64,000 nt of DNA from Moraxella atlantae NBRC 14588 (lineage in GTDB: Bacteria; Pseudomonadota; Gammaproteobacteria; Pseudomonadales; Moraxellaceae), in NCBI RefSeq assembly GCF_001591265.1, contig NZ_BCUL01000001.1:1-64000 (forward strand), read 5' to 3'. The notes below the pieces were generated by a model that ran no database searches, had not been told where the DNA came from, and saw nothing but the letters and a program-made list of their open reading frames with translations. Within the stretch, counting starts at the first letter, position 1. Each line of letters opens with the position of its first letter. The translations under genes and the position numbers were made by a program. Shown here piece by piece: positions 18,337 to 26,868 of this stretch.

Positions 18337-19386
18337 TTATTTGCTATTGCCTGTTGGTTCAACCACTTTTGCACGCCCGATGAGTTCAGGCGATAATGTG
18401 ATACCAACTTCTTGTGCGTGCGTGGGGCTTAGATATAAGTCCAAGTCCTGCATCATGTACGGCTTGATACTGCCTGCTGTCTCACCGTTTAAAATCCGTC
18501 CAACGATTTTGCCCGTCTCTTGTCCTAAACGGTGATAGTCCACGCCCAACGCTGCGACCGCGCCACGTTTGACTGAGTCGGTATCTGAAGCAATCAGTGG
18601 GATCTTGCTTTCTTTAGCGGCTTGATACAGCGACTCATACGCTGATACAACGTTGTTGTCCAATGAGGTGTAAATGACATCCACTTTACCTTGCAAGCTG
18701 CGTGCAGCAGGCGCGATGTCGGTTGAGCGCTGGGCAGGTACGGCAATAAGCTTGATGCCTTGCGCGCCCAATTTACTCTCAAGCTGTTTTTGCACCACAG
18801 TGGAATTGACCTCACCAGGGCTATATACATAGCCGACGGTTTTTAGATTGGGGATGATTTGTTTCATCAAGTCAATTTGCGGCTCAAGCGGCAGTTGGTC
18901 AGACGCGCCTGTCACGTTGGTACCCGAGGCTTCCCACGATGGTACCAATTTGGCTTCAACAGGATCGGTAACGGCAGAGAATACCACAGGAATGGTCCGC
19001 GTCGAAGCAGCGACTGACTGCGCTGATGGGGTGGCAATGGCAACGATGACGTCAGGATTTTCGGCAACAAATTGCTTGGCGATTTGTCCTGCGGTGGCAG
19101 TGTTGCCCTGGGCAGATTGAAAATTGACTTTAAGGTTTTGCCCGTCTTTAAAGCCTTCTTTCGCCAGCTCATCAATCACACCTTGACGCACCGCGTCTAG
19201 CGCAGGGTGCTCAACGATAGCGGTGATATCGACGGTTTTTTGCCCCGTAGCGGCGGCGGTTGCGCTGCTTGCGCCTGTGTTTGCGCTGTCTGCTGCGGTG
19301 GTTTGGCTTTGGTTACACGCGCTTACGCCAAATACGCACAGTCCGCCTAGCATCAAAGCACGCGCCAAACGATTCATCTGATACAT
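18337..19386 (-). CDS. ABC transporter substrate-binding lipoprotein 1 (PF04392-like)
   Basis: 349 residues. Signal peptide ends in the lipobox FGVSAC (Cys about 24), then a T/S/A-rich linker and the binding domain. Family marks: DITAIVEHPALDAVRQGVIDEL, VNFQSAQGNTATAGQIAKQF, YTSLDNNVVSAYESL, IASDTDSVKRGAVAALGVDYHRLGQETG. Captures a small ligand at the membrane and hands it to the permease. A paralogue lies immediately upstream (19568-20686), so one transporter probably uses two receptors. Ligand not deducible; tryptophan or tyrosine is suggested by distant characterised relatives only. Confidence 0.88.
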   Translation of the reverse strand: MYQMNRLARALMLGGLCVFGVSACNQSQTTAADSANTGASSATAAATGQKTVDITAIVEHPALDAVRQGVIDELAKEGFKDGQNLKVNFQSAQGNTATAGQIAKQFVAENPDVIVAIATPSAQSVAASTRTIPVVFSAVTDPVEAKLVPSWEASGTNVTGASDQLPLEPQIDLMKQIIPNLKTVGYVYSPGEVNSTVVQKQLESKLGAQGIKLIAVPAQRSTDIAPAARSLQGKVDVIYTSLDNNVVSAYESLYQAAKESKIPLIASDTDSVKRGAVAALGVDYHRLGQETGKIVGRILNGETAGSIKPYMMQDLDLYLSPTHAQEVGITLSPELIGRAKVVEPTGNSK

Positions 19387-19567
19387 AACAACTCCTTAAA
19401 CCTCAATCCCTGTCACCCAAATACGTCGCCAAGTGAATAGGCTTAAAAAACCTATTGACAACCATTAGCGACAAAATTTCAACAAATTTTAGCATTGGCT
19501 TAAATTTTATGCCAGTCTTTACACGCGCTTTAACACGCCAACTAACTGCCAAACACCAGCTCAATGC

Positions 19568-20686
19568 TTATTTGGTAGGCATATCATCGACATTAACCGC
19601 GCCTTGCATGAGTTCAGGTGGTATGCTGATGCCTTGTGCGGCGGCGTGCTTGGGGCTGACATACATGGTTAAATCATCCATGACCGCAGGCGCGACGTTT
19701 TGCACAGACGCACCGTCCAAGATTTTGACGACCATTTCACCTGTTTTGCGTCCAAAGTTATAGTCATTGACACCCAGCGCTGCTGCTGCACCGCGGCGCA
19801 CGCTAAATTCATCAGATGCCACAATCGGTAATTTGGCTTGGTTGGCAACTTGCACCATGGATTCAAATGCTGAGGCGACGTTGTTGTCCATCGAGGTGTA
19901 AATCACCTGCGCTTTACCCACCAAGCTGTTGGTTGCCATGGCGATGTCGGTGGCACGGTTGGCAGGGATTTGTAACAGTTGCAAGTTGCGTGTCGGCAAT
20001 TCGGCTTGTAAGCGTTTGCCAAGTGCGACCGAATTGATTTCGCCCGAGCTATACACATAGCCAACGGTGTGCAGATTTGGCACGATTTTTTGCATAAAAT
20101 CCAGCTGCGGGGCAAGTGGTAACTGACTAGATAGCCCCGTGATATTGGCTTGCGTTGGGGTATTTTGCGCGTCGATTAGCTTTGCTGCCACAGGGTCAGA
20201 CACCGCGGTATAGACAATCGGAATGGTGCGCGTGGCGGCGGCAATGGCTTGCGCGGTTGGCGTAGAAATCGCCACGATCACGTCGGGATTGTCGGCGGCA
20301 AACTGCTTGGCAATTTGCCCTGCGGTGGCAGTGTTGCCTTGCGCGGATTGAAATTGCACGGATAAATTTTGCCCAACTTGGTAGCCTTGTTCGGATAGTT
20401 CATCGATCACACCTTGGCGAATTGCGTCTAATGACGGGTGTTCGACAATCGCGCTGATAGCGATTTTTTTGGCAGGTTTGTAGGCATTACCCGTACTTGA
20501 TGCGGCGATATCGGATGCATGATGGGTCGCGTTGGTGGTTGGTTCGGTTGGGCGTTGGCATGCGCTGAGACTGAGTGCGGCAAGCGTGACGGCACTGGCT
20601 GCCAGTTTGCCCAATATGCCGCCAAATGTGGTGACCGATGCGCTAGCTGTGCGGCGCGGTGCAAATAAATCAGTTTGTTTTGCCAT
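19568..20686 (-). CDS. ABC transporter substrate-binding lipoprotein 2 (PF04392-like)
   Basis: 372 residues; lipobox LSLSAC after a longer than usual N-region (about 43 residues), then a linker and the same binding fold as the downstream paralogue: AISAIVEHPSLDAIRQGVIDEL, VQFQSAQGNTATAGQIAKQF, YTSMDNNVASAFESM, VASDEFSVRRGAAAALGVND. The two copies keep ligand-contact regions but differ at several pocket positions (for example SDTDSVKRGAV against SDEFSVRRGAA), consistent with different or broader ligand range. First gene of the four-gene unit. A start at an internal Met is not available, so the long N-region is kept. Confidence 0.86.
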   Translation of the reverse strand: MAKQTDLFAPRRTASASVTTFGGILGKLAASAVTLAALSLSACQRPTEPTTNATHHASDIAASSTGNAYKPAKKIAISAIVEHPSLDAIRQGVIDELSEQGYQVGQNLSVQFQSAQGNTATAGQIAKQFAADNPDVIVAISTPTAQAIAAATRTIPIVYTAVSDPVAAKLIDAQNTPTQANITGLSSQLPLAPQLDFMQKIVPNLHTVGYVYSSGEINSVALGKRLQAELPTRNLQLLQIPANRATDIAMATNSLVGKAQVIYTSMDNNVASAFESMVQVANQAKLPIVASDEFSVRRGAAAALGVNDYNFGRKTGEMVVKILDGASVQNVAPAVMDDLTMYVSPKHAAAQGISIPPELMQGAVNVDDMPTK

Positions 20687-20889
20687 GCTTGTCCTTCATA
20701 TTTTTTTACTACCAGATGTGCCAAAGCGAGCCCAAAAACGTCTTTTATTTAGTGGCTAGCCGTGTTTGCTGAATGTATCGGCAGGCGGCTGTTGTACGGG
20801 CTATCGTATCACAAGTATAAACCTGCGCAAATATAGCTTAGCACTGGCATTTTGCCAAAAATTTTGCACTATAAAACTGATGTCACGCA

Positions 20890-20958
20890 ATGTCATAAAA
20901 ATGTCATAAAAATATGATAAAGAAAAATCTGGTAAAAAACTCAACAAGTGTGTATAAT
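20890..20958 (+). promoter_or_regulatory. Promoter region of the leader RNA
   Basis: TATAAT at 20953-20958 is a consensus -10 box; the -35 (TGGTAA, 20930-20935) is weak. Upstream, ATGTCATAAAA occurs twice in tandem (about 20890-20911), a possible activator site that would compensate. Predicted start near 20965. Confidence 0.5.
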
Positions 20959-20964
20959 ATCGGC

Positions 20965-21166
20965 GTACAGAAGGTGTAAGTTACCTGTTTGGTGAATTTG
21001 TTGCCACAAATTTGCCGAGCGCAGATCTAGGTGTTTGGTACGTAAGTCTTTGTTTTGCTAGGGATTGGCATACCGATGGTGGCATACTGCCATTGGCAAG
21101 TCCGCAAAACGCGACCTACGATAAACGCCTAAATGGACGACCTCAGACGAGGATAAGGAGCTAGGT
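20965..21166 (+). ncRNA. Structured 5' leader, candidate riboregulator
   Basis: About 200 nt between a good -10 box and a 53-codon ORF. Pairings visible: GTTTTGC (21052-21058) with GCAAAAC (21104-21110), next to GGA (21062-21064) with TCC (21101-21103); CCTC (21141-21144) with GAGG (21149-21152). ACCTA (21114-21118) can pair with TAGGT at 21028-21032 or with a second TAGGT at 21162-21166, which lies between the ribosome site and the ATG: an on/off arrangement. A molybdenum-cofactor riboswitch would fit the downstream genes, but I could not match its consensus. Confidence 0.4.
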
Positions 21167-21328
21167 ATGAACACATTCGGTATGATGTCAGGTGTGTTGG
21201 TCGTGGGTGATGTATTGCCCGTCAAACAAGCACCCATGGCAACGCACTACGACACATCAGCACAGCCCATCACCGAACGCGCACGCACGATGCCTGCCAT
21301 TCGGATTGCGGTGAAAACCAACCGCTAA
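21167..21328 (+). CDS. Small protein or leader peptide, 53 residues
   Basis: Starts MNTFGMMSGVLVVGDV and ends RIAVKTNR. An excellent ribosome site (AAGGAG, 6 bp before ATG) and a terminator 30 bp after the stop show a short translated transcription unit. No family recognised, no clear signal peptide; the first 16 residues are mildly hydrophobic and the rest is polar with a basic tail. It may be a leader peptide whose translation is set by the RNA structure upstream, with the terminator acting on read-through into modA. Confidence 0.55.
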   Translation: MNTFGMMSGVLVVGDVLPVKQAPMATHYDTSAQPITERARTMPAIRIAVKTNR

Positions 21329-21355
21329 GTGCTAACTGTGTGTTAAGTGAGTAAT

Positions 21356-21392
21356 AAAAACCGCTGCTGGCGTGATTGGCAGCGGTTTTTTT
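21356..21392 (+). terminator. Terminator after the 53-residue ORF, upstream of modA
   Basis: AAAAACCGCTGC ... GCAGCGGTTTTTTT, 7-bp G/C stem (21361-21367 with 21379-21385) and T7. It ends the leader transcript about 210 bp before modA and could serve as an attenuator for the mod/moa genes. Confidence 0.85.
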
Positions 21393-21604
21393 GTGTCTAA
21401 AATTTGTGTCTAAAACTTGCCACGCGCAACATCTAAAACTTGCCACGCGAAACAATCGGTAGGTACGCAAAATAACGGTTTAAAACGACACGCAGGTGTG
21501 CTAATCTGCATCAATGCAACAAGCTTGTTCGACTAAGTCAAGATTGCTTGAAGCCCCTGAAGCCTTGGCCAAATTTTAAAAAATAGCCATTATACCACAT
21601 CACT

Positions 21605-22387
21605 ATGCTAATATTATTACAAAAACAATCCACCTTGCTATGCGCCATAATTGCCAGTTTGACCTGCGCGCATGCTGATGTCACTGTGTATGCGGCAGCA
21701 AGCATGACCAATGCGATCGATGAAATCAACCAACGCTACGCCCAAACCTATCCCAAATCTGCGCGCGTCAAAACCTCTTACGCGGCCTCATCTACGCTTG
21801 CTAAGCAAATTGAGCAAGGTGCGCCTGCCAACGTGTTGGTATCTGCCGATACCGCGTGGATGGATTATTTAGCCAATAAAAATTACTTGGTGGCAGGTAG
21901 CAGACGCAACTTGTTGGCAAATCGGCTGGTGTTGATTGCACCCAAAAATAAGTTGCCCAGCACTACCATCCGCCCAACAAAAGATTTTGCCATTGGGCGC
22001 GCGTTTGGTGGGCGGTTATGCACAGGGCAGGTCGAGAGCGTGCCCGTAGGGCGTTATGCCAAACAGGCCCTACGCAATTTGGGTTGGTGGCAGACGCTAC
22101 AACCGCGCTTGGTTGAGACCGATGATGTACGCGCCGCACTTAACTTTGTCAATCGTGGCGAATGTGCATTGGGCATTGTGTACGCCACCGATGCGCGCAT
22201 TGCCAATAACGTGCAGGTGGTGGCGATCATGCCTGCCAATTTGCATACGCCGATTGTTTATCCGATGGCGTTGGTGCAGCCAAAAAGTTCAGTCAAACCC
22301 GATGCCGAAACCTTGCGCTACTATCAGTTTTTGCAAAGTCCAACTGCCAAAGCGGTGTATCGCAAATATGGTTTTAGCGTGTTATAA
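21605..22387 (+). CDS. modA: Molybdate ABC transporter substrate-binding protein
   Basis: 260 residues. Signal peptide (CAIIASLTCAHA, cleavage near residue 24) then the ModA core: VTVYAAASMTNAIDEI, SYAASSTLAKQIEQGAPANVLVSAD, with the Ser and other polar residues used for oxyanion binding, and GRLCTGQVESVPVGRYAKQAL, GECALGIVYATDA. Delivers molybdate (and probably tungstate) in the periplasm to ModB. First gene of modABC; ATG at 21605 lacks an obvious ribosome site. Confidence 0.93.
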   Translation: MLILLQKQSTLLCAIIASLTCAHADVTVYAAASMTNAIDEINQRYAQTYPKSARVKTSYAASSTLAKQIEQGAPANVLVSADTAWMDYLANKNYLVAGSRRNLLANRLVLIAPKNKLPSTTIRPTKDFAIGRAFGGRLCTGQVESVPVGRYAKQALRNLGWWQTLQPRLVETDDVRAALNFVNRGECALGIVYATDARIANNVQVVAIMPANLHTPIVYPMALVQPKSSVKPDAETLRYYQFLQSPTAKAVYRKYGFSVL

Positions 22388-22414
22388 CGCCTAGCACCAC
22401 GAGCCGTTAGCTGT

Positions 22415-23104
22415 ATGTTTGCTTTGTCCGAAGATGAATGGGCGGTGATGACACTGTCACTTGAGGTGGCAACAGGCAGTTTGTTGGTCAATATATTACC
22501 TGCTTTGGGATTTGGTTGGCTGTTAGCACGCAAGTCATTTTGGGGCAAGTCGTTATTGGAGACTGTGATATTTTTGCCGTTGGTGCTGCCGCCTGTTGTA
22601 CCGGGCTATATCTTACTGCGGCTGTTCGGTGGGCAAGGCGTGTTTGGGCAAGCGTTGGCAAGTGTGGGGCTAGAGCTCGCGTTTAACCGTAAAGGTGCGG
22701 TGTTGGCGGCCGCGGTGATGGGTTTTCCGTTGATGGTGCAGGCGGTGCGATTGGCGATTGAGCTGGTTGACACCAATTTAGAAGCTGCTGCCAAGACGTT
22801 GGGCGCGTCGGCATGGCAGGCGTTTTGGCAAGTTACCTTGCCGCTGTCGTGGGGTGGGATTTTGGTCGGTGCGGTGTTGGCATTTTGTCGCAGTTTGGGT
22901 GAGTTTGGCGCGACGATGACGTTTGTCGGCAATATTGCCGGCGAAACACGCACTTTGCCGCTTGCTATGTATAGCCTGTTGCAACAGCCTGATCGTGATG
23001 CTGCTGTCATGCGTTTGATGGGCATGTCATTGATCATCGCGTTTGCCGCGTTGTGGTTATCGCAATGGTATAGCCGCCGCCAACGCCAACGTCTGCTCAA
23101 TTGA
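22415..23104 (+). CDS. modB: Molybdate ABC transporter permease
   Basis: 229 residues, about five or six membrane segments. Visible: FLPLVLPPVVPGYILLRLFG and the EAA loop EAAAKTLGASAWQAFWQVTLP that docks ModC, followed by SLGEFGATMTFVGNI, a strong ModB signature. Inner-membrane channel for molybdate. Lies 27 bp after modA and about 20 bp before modC; co-transcription is expected. Confidence 0.94.
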   Translation: MFALSEDEWAVMTLSLEVATGSLLVNILPALGFGWLLARKSFWGKSLLETVIFLPLVLPPVVPGYILLRLFGGQGVFGQALASVGLELAFNRKGAVLAAAVMGFPLMVQAVRLAIELVDTNLEAAAKTLGASAWQAFWQVTLPLSWGGILVGAVLAFCRSLGEFGATMTFVGNIAGETRTLPLAMYSLLQQPDRDAAVMRLMGMSLIIAFAALWLSQWYSRRQRQRLLN

Positions 23105-23123
23105 TTTGCCGAATATTGCCGCC

Positions 23124-23759
23124 ATGACCACGACTACTTTATGCTTTGATTGTCAATGTACGCTTAAATTGGGGCAAAAACGTCTGAATATTGACCTACA
23201 GGCGCGCGAGCGTATCGTGGGGGTATTTGGCGCGTCAGGCACGGGCAAAACCAGTTTGCTACACGCCGTTGCAGGGCTGATTACCCCCGTGAGTGGGCAT
23301 ATTCGTGTGGCAGGGCAAGGTTGGTTTGACCGCGCCCAACACATCAACGTGCCGACCCAGCAGCGGCGTGTTGGGTTGGTGTTTCAAGATGCCAAATTGT
23401 TTCCGCACAAAACGGTAAACGCTAACTTGCTGTTTGGTTATCGCAACATTGCACCTGCCGAGCGGCGGTTTGCCCCCGATGCTATCATTGAGTTATTAAA
23501 ACTTGCGCCGCTGCTTGCACGGATGCCTGCCAAGCTATCGGGCGGCGAAAAACAGCGCGTTGCCCTAGGGCGGGCATTGCTGTATGCGCCGCAGGTGTTG
23601 CTGCTTGATGAGCCACTAGCCGCGCTAGACAGTGATCATAAGGCAGAGATTTTGCCGTTTTTTGCCCAAATTGGTCAGCATTTTGCCATTCCCATGCTGT
23701 ATGTCAGCCACGATAAACACGAGTTGTTGCAGCTGACCGAAGCAATATATTACCTGTAA
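23124..23759 (+). CDS. modC: Molybdate ABC transporter ATP-binding protein, short form
   Basis: 211 residues. Walker [10 protein letters not shown] (36-44), Q-loop VFQDAKLFPH, signature LSGGEKQRVALGRALL (138-), Walker B VLLLDEPLAALD and switch His VSHDKHE. It ends soon after the switch region: the C-terminal TOBE/Mop molybdate-sensing domain found in full-length ModC (about 350 residues) is absent, and no remnant was noticed downstream. Start ATG at 23124; the frame continues upstream inside modB, with unrelated residues. Confidence 0.92.
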   Translation: MTTTTLCFDCQCTLKLGQKRLNIDLQARERIVGVFGASGTGKTSLLHAVAGLITPVSGHIRVAGQGWFDRAQHINVPTQQRRVGLVFQDAKLFPHKTVNANLLFGYRNIAPAERRFAPDAIIELLKLAPLLARMPAKLSGGEKQRVALGRALLYAPQVLLLDEPLAALDSDHKAEILPFFAQIGQHFAIPMLYVSHDKHELLQLTEAIYYL

Positions 23760-23859
23760 AATGGCTTGACTTGCTTAGGTATGCCCCAATGTTTAGCCAG
23801 TTTCGCCCAAATTAAAAACCGCGTTTTGTTACCTTGTGAAAAAGAAAAAAGACTAAATT

Positions 23860-25143
23860 ATGCTCAGCGTTGCCGAATTACAAGCGTTTATCACCAACTA
23901 TTGCCAGCAGTACGTGGCGCAATACCCTGTGACCAAGCGTGCCCAACAAATCGTGCCACTGGCGCAAAGCCTAAATCGCGTGCTAGCTGCGCCGATAGCC
24001 GCACCGTTTGATGTACCGCGACAAAATTTGTCGTCCATGGATGGTTTTGCTATTGCCACAGGCAGTGATTTGTCCGCTGCGCCTTTGAGTGTTGTCGGTG
24101 AGTCAAGCGCGGGCAAGCCATTTATTGGGCAGTTGCAAGCAGGGCAGGGCGTGCGTATCTTCACGGGGGCAGTGGTGCCGTCTGACTGTGACCGTGTGGT
24201 GATGCAGGAAAATACCAATTTTGCCAACCTAACGCCAGAACAAAAACACCTACCGTATCAAGTGGTGGTTGATACGCCACCAACCGTAGGTACACATATC
24301 CGCGCACAAGGCGCAGAGGTGCAAGCAGGTGAGCAGGTGTTGGCGGTAGGCAAGCGCATCAACACCAGTGATATCAGCTTGTTGGCGACCTTAGGCATAC
24401 ACGAAGTACCAACGCTTGTGCCACTGACGATCGGTATTTTGGCAACAGGTGATGAGTTGGTAGCGGTGGGCGCATCGCTCACCCATGCCGCTCAGCTCTA
24501 TGACAGCAACAGCCCGACGTTGCACGCGTTGTTGTCAGATCTGCCAGTGGTGATCAAAGATTATGGTATTCTTACCGATGACCCTGCGGTAATTCGGGCA
24601 ACGCTTGAGCAGGCGATTGCCGAATGCGATGTCATTGTGTCTAGTGCAGGTGTGTCGGTAGGGGATTACGATTATCTCAGCCAATTGGTGCGTAAGCTTG
24701 GGCAAGTCCATCAGCACAAGGTTGCCATGAAACCTGGTAAGCCGCTGATGTTTGGTGAGTTTAGCCGAGGGCAAGCCACCGTGCCATACTTTGGCCTACC
24801 CGGTAATCCGTTGTCGGTGGTGGTGGGGTGTTTAAATTTTGTCAAGCCTGCGTTGTGGCGTTTGGCAGGCGTGGCAGAGGCAGATTTACCCATCGCGCTG
24901 CGTGTGCCAGCGGTATTGACCCATGCGGTTAGTAAGGCGGTTGGGCGACAAGACTATCAGCGCGCGCATTTTGAGCAAGCTGCTGATGGACAGTGTCATG
25001 TCACCCCGATGGCAGCGCAAGACTCGCACTGTGTCAAGCAGCTGACCCTTGCCAATTGCTTGTTGGTGTTGCCTGCCGATAGCGCAGGTGCGGCGATGGG
25101 TGAAACGGTGTGGATTGTACCATTGCCTTGGGCGTTGCACTAA
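23860..25143 (+). CDS. moeA: Molybdopterin molybdenumtransferase
   Basis: Inserts molybdenum into adenylylated molybdopterin, the last common step of Moco synthesis. 427 residues. Visible: SLNRVLAAPIAAPFDVPRQNLSSMDGFA in domain near 40-66, AVVPSDCDRVVMQENT, ILATGDELV, YDSNSPTLHALL, VSSAGVSVGDYDYL, KPGKPLMFG and FGLPGNPLSVVVG, the expected series of MoeA motifs. Follows modC by 100 bp. Ends before a 113-bp A/T-rich spacer and moaA. Confidence 0.95.
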   Translation: MLSVAELQAFITNYCQQYVAQYPVTKRAQQIVPLAQSLNRVLAAPIAAPFDVPRQNLSSMDGFAIATGSDLSAAPLSVVGESSAGKPFIGQLQAGQGVRIFTGAVVPSDCDRVVMQENTNFANLTPEQKHLPYQVVVDTPPTVGTHIRAQGAEVQAGEQVLAVGKRINTSDISLLATLGIHEVPTLVPLTIGILATGDELVAVGASLTHAAQLYDSNSPTLHALLSDLPVVIKDYGILTDDPAVIRATLEQAIAECDVIVSSAGVSVGDYDYLSQLVRKLGQVHQHKVAMKPGKPLMFGEFSRGQATVPYFGLPGNPLSVVVGCLNFVKPALWRLAGVAEADLPIALRVPAVLTHAVSKAVGRQDYQRAHFEQAADGQCHVTPMAAQDSHCVKQLTLANCLLVLPADSAGAAMGETVWIVPLPWALH

Positions 25144-25256
25144 GTTGAATTGTCATATATCGCCTAAATGGATAAAAGCTGATATACTACAGCACTGTTT
25201 CTTTTTCTTTTAACTATTTGATTTTTAAATTTTTTATTTAAAAAATTAAAAAAACT

Positions 25257-26282
25257 ATGCCGCCATCTGTGCCCATGCATTACCCATCTCCCAAGCCAAG
25301 CCAAACCGTATCACTGGTGGATCATTGGCAACGGCGACTGACCTATCTGCGCTTATCGGTTACCGATGTGTGCAATTTTCGCTGCACCTATTGTTTGCCA
25401 AATGGCTACAGCGGTAAGCCTGCGCCTGCGCTGACACTGGCAGAGATTAACACCTTGTTGGCAGGGTTTGCCGCGCTGGGCATGACCAAAGTACGCTTGA
25501 CGGGTGGGGAACCTGCCACACGGCAAGACTTATCCGCCATCATCGCACAAGCCGCTGCTCAAACGGGTGTGCGTACCGTCGCGCTTAGTACCAATGGCTA
25601 CAAACTTGGGCAGCAGGTAGCGCGTTGGCAAGCAGCAGGGCTACATCAGCTCAATATCAGTGTGGATAGCTTTGATGCGCCGACCTTTCGGCGACTGACA
25701 GGCATGAACGTGTTGCCGCGGCTGCTGGCGGATATCGACACCGCACTGGCGTTAGAGATGACAGTAAAGCTCAACGGCGTATTGTTTGCAGATATTGCGT
25801 TTGACACCTTGCAAGCTGCGCTTGATTTTGTCAAACATCGCCCTGTAACGTATCGGTTTATTGAGCTGATGCAAACGCGTGATAACGTTGGCAGGTTTTT
25901 TGACGAGCAGCCTGCCAGTTTACGTGAGCGACTGGTGAATTATTTACTACAAAACGGCTGGCAAGCACAGCCACGCGCCGATGACGCAGGCCCTGCTGTT
26001 GAATATCGCCATACCGATTTTGTTGGTAAAATCGGTATCATCGCGCCGTATGCTGAGCATTTTTGTGATACGTGCAATCGCTTGCGTGTGAGCAGCACAG
26101 GCAAGCTGCATTTGTGTTTGTTTGACAGCGTCAGTCACGATTTGCGCCCATGGCTGCAAGCAGGTGATGTGGCAGGTTTGATGGGCGCGGTGCAAGACTT
26201 AATGGCGTATAAGCCACCACGCCATCAGTTACAGGCGGCCGACAGCGGTTTGATGCACAATTTATCCATCGTGGGCGGTTAG
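25257..26282 (+). CDS. moaA: GTP 3',8-cyclase
   Basis: Radical SAM enzyme for the first step of Moco synthesis, acting with MoaC. 341 residues. Radical SAM cysteines C39, C43, C46 (CNFRCTYC); GG motif LTGGEPATRQDL; second cluster in CDTCNRLRVSSTGKLHLC near 270-287; C-terminus SIVGG, the Gly-Gly tail needed for activity. Start ATG at 25257 is preceded by only A/T-rich sequence; an internal Met at residue 7 is an alternative. Confidence 0.95.
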   Translation: MPPSVPMHYPSPKPSQTVSLVDHWQRRLTYLRLSVTDVCNFRCTYCLPNGYSGKPAPALTLAEINTLLAGFAALGMTKVRLTGGEPATRQDLSAIIAQAAAQTGVRTVALSTNGYKLGQQVARWQAAGLHQLNISVDSFDAPTFRRLTGMNVLPRLLADIDTALALEMTVKLNGVLFADIAFDTLQAALDFVKHRPVTYRFIELMQTRDNVGRFFDEQPASLRERLVNYLLQNGWQAQPRADDAGPAVEYRHTDFVGKIGIIAPYAEHFCDTCNRLRVSSTGKLHLCLFDSVSHDLRPWLQAGDVAGLMGAVQDLMAYKPPRHQLQAADSGLMHNLSIVGG

Positions 26283-26332
26283 TTTTTATCAGTTTTTATC
26301 AAAGCGACCAACTTTATAAAATAAGGCATGCT

Positions 26333-26854
26333 ATGACAGCGTTAAATTTTATCCCTTTACATATTGCCGTGCTGACCGTGTCCGATACGCGCAGTCTTGA
26401 TGAAGACAAATCGGGCGCGTATCTTGCCCAAAGCGTGACCGAGGCAGGGCACAAGCTTGCCGCGCGCGCCTTGACCACTGATTGCAAATACCAAATCCGC
26501 GCTAAGCTGAGCGAATGGATCGCTGATCCTGCCATTCATGCCATCATCACCACAGGTGGCACAGGGTTCTATGCTCGTGATTTGATGCCAGAGGCTGCCA
26601 GTGTGCTGTTTGACAAAACCATTGACGGTTTTGGTGAGCTGTTTCGCGCGTTGTCGTTGCAAGAAATTGGTGTTTCAACGGTGCAATCGCGCGCGTTAGC
26701 AGGCATTGCCAACCACACGGTGATTTTTTGCTTGCCGGGTTCGACAGGTGCCTGTCGTACAGGTTGGCAGCGCATTATTGCTGAACAGCTTGATAACCGC
26801 ACACGTCCGTGCAATTTTGTTGCCCATGTATTTGGGCAAAACCCCAATCATTAA
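26333..26854 (+). CDS. moaB: Molybdenum cofactor biosynthesis protein B
   Basis: MoaB/Mog-fold protein that adenylylates molybdopterin. 173 residues. Visible: IAVLTVSDTRSLDEDKSG, IITTGGTGFYARDLMPEA and FCLPGSTGACRTGWQRIIAEQLD, all characteristic. The ATG follows AAGGCATGCT. The next gene, moaC, starts 15 bp after its stop, within a tight moaBCDE block. Confidence 0.94.
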   Translation: MTALNFIPLHIAVLTVSDTRSLDEDKSGAYLAQSVTEAGHKLAARALTTDCKYQIRAKLSEWIADPAIHAIITTGGTGFYARDLMPEAASVLFDKTIDGFGELFRALSLQEIGVSTVQSRALAGIANHTVIFCLPGSTGACRTGWQRIIAEQLDNRTRPCNFVAHVFGQNPNH

Positions 26855-26868
26855 CACACCAACCGATC

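Noticed and set aside
20965..21166. Firm call of a molybdenum-cofactor riboswitch
   Set aside because: Position fits, but I could not match the conserved core by eye; reported only as a candidate structured leader.
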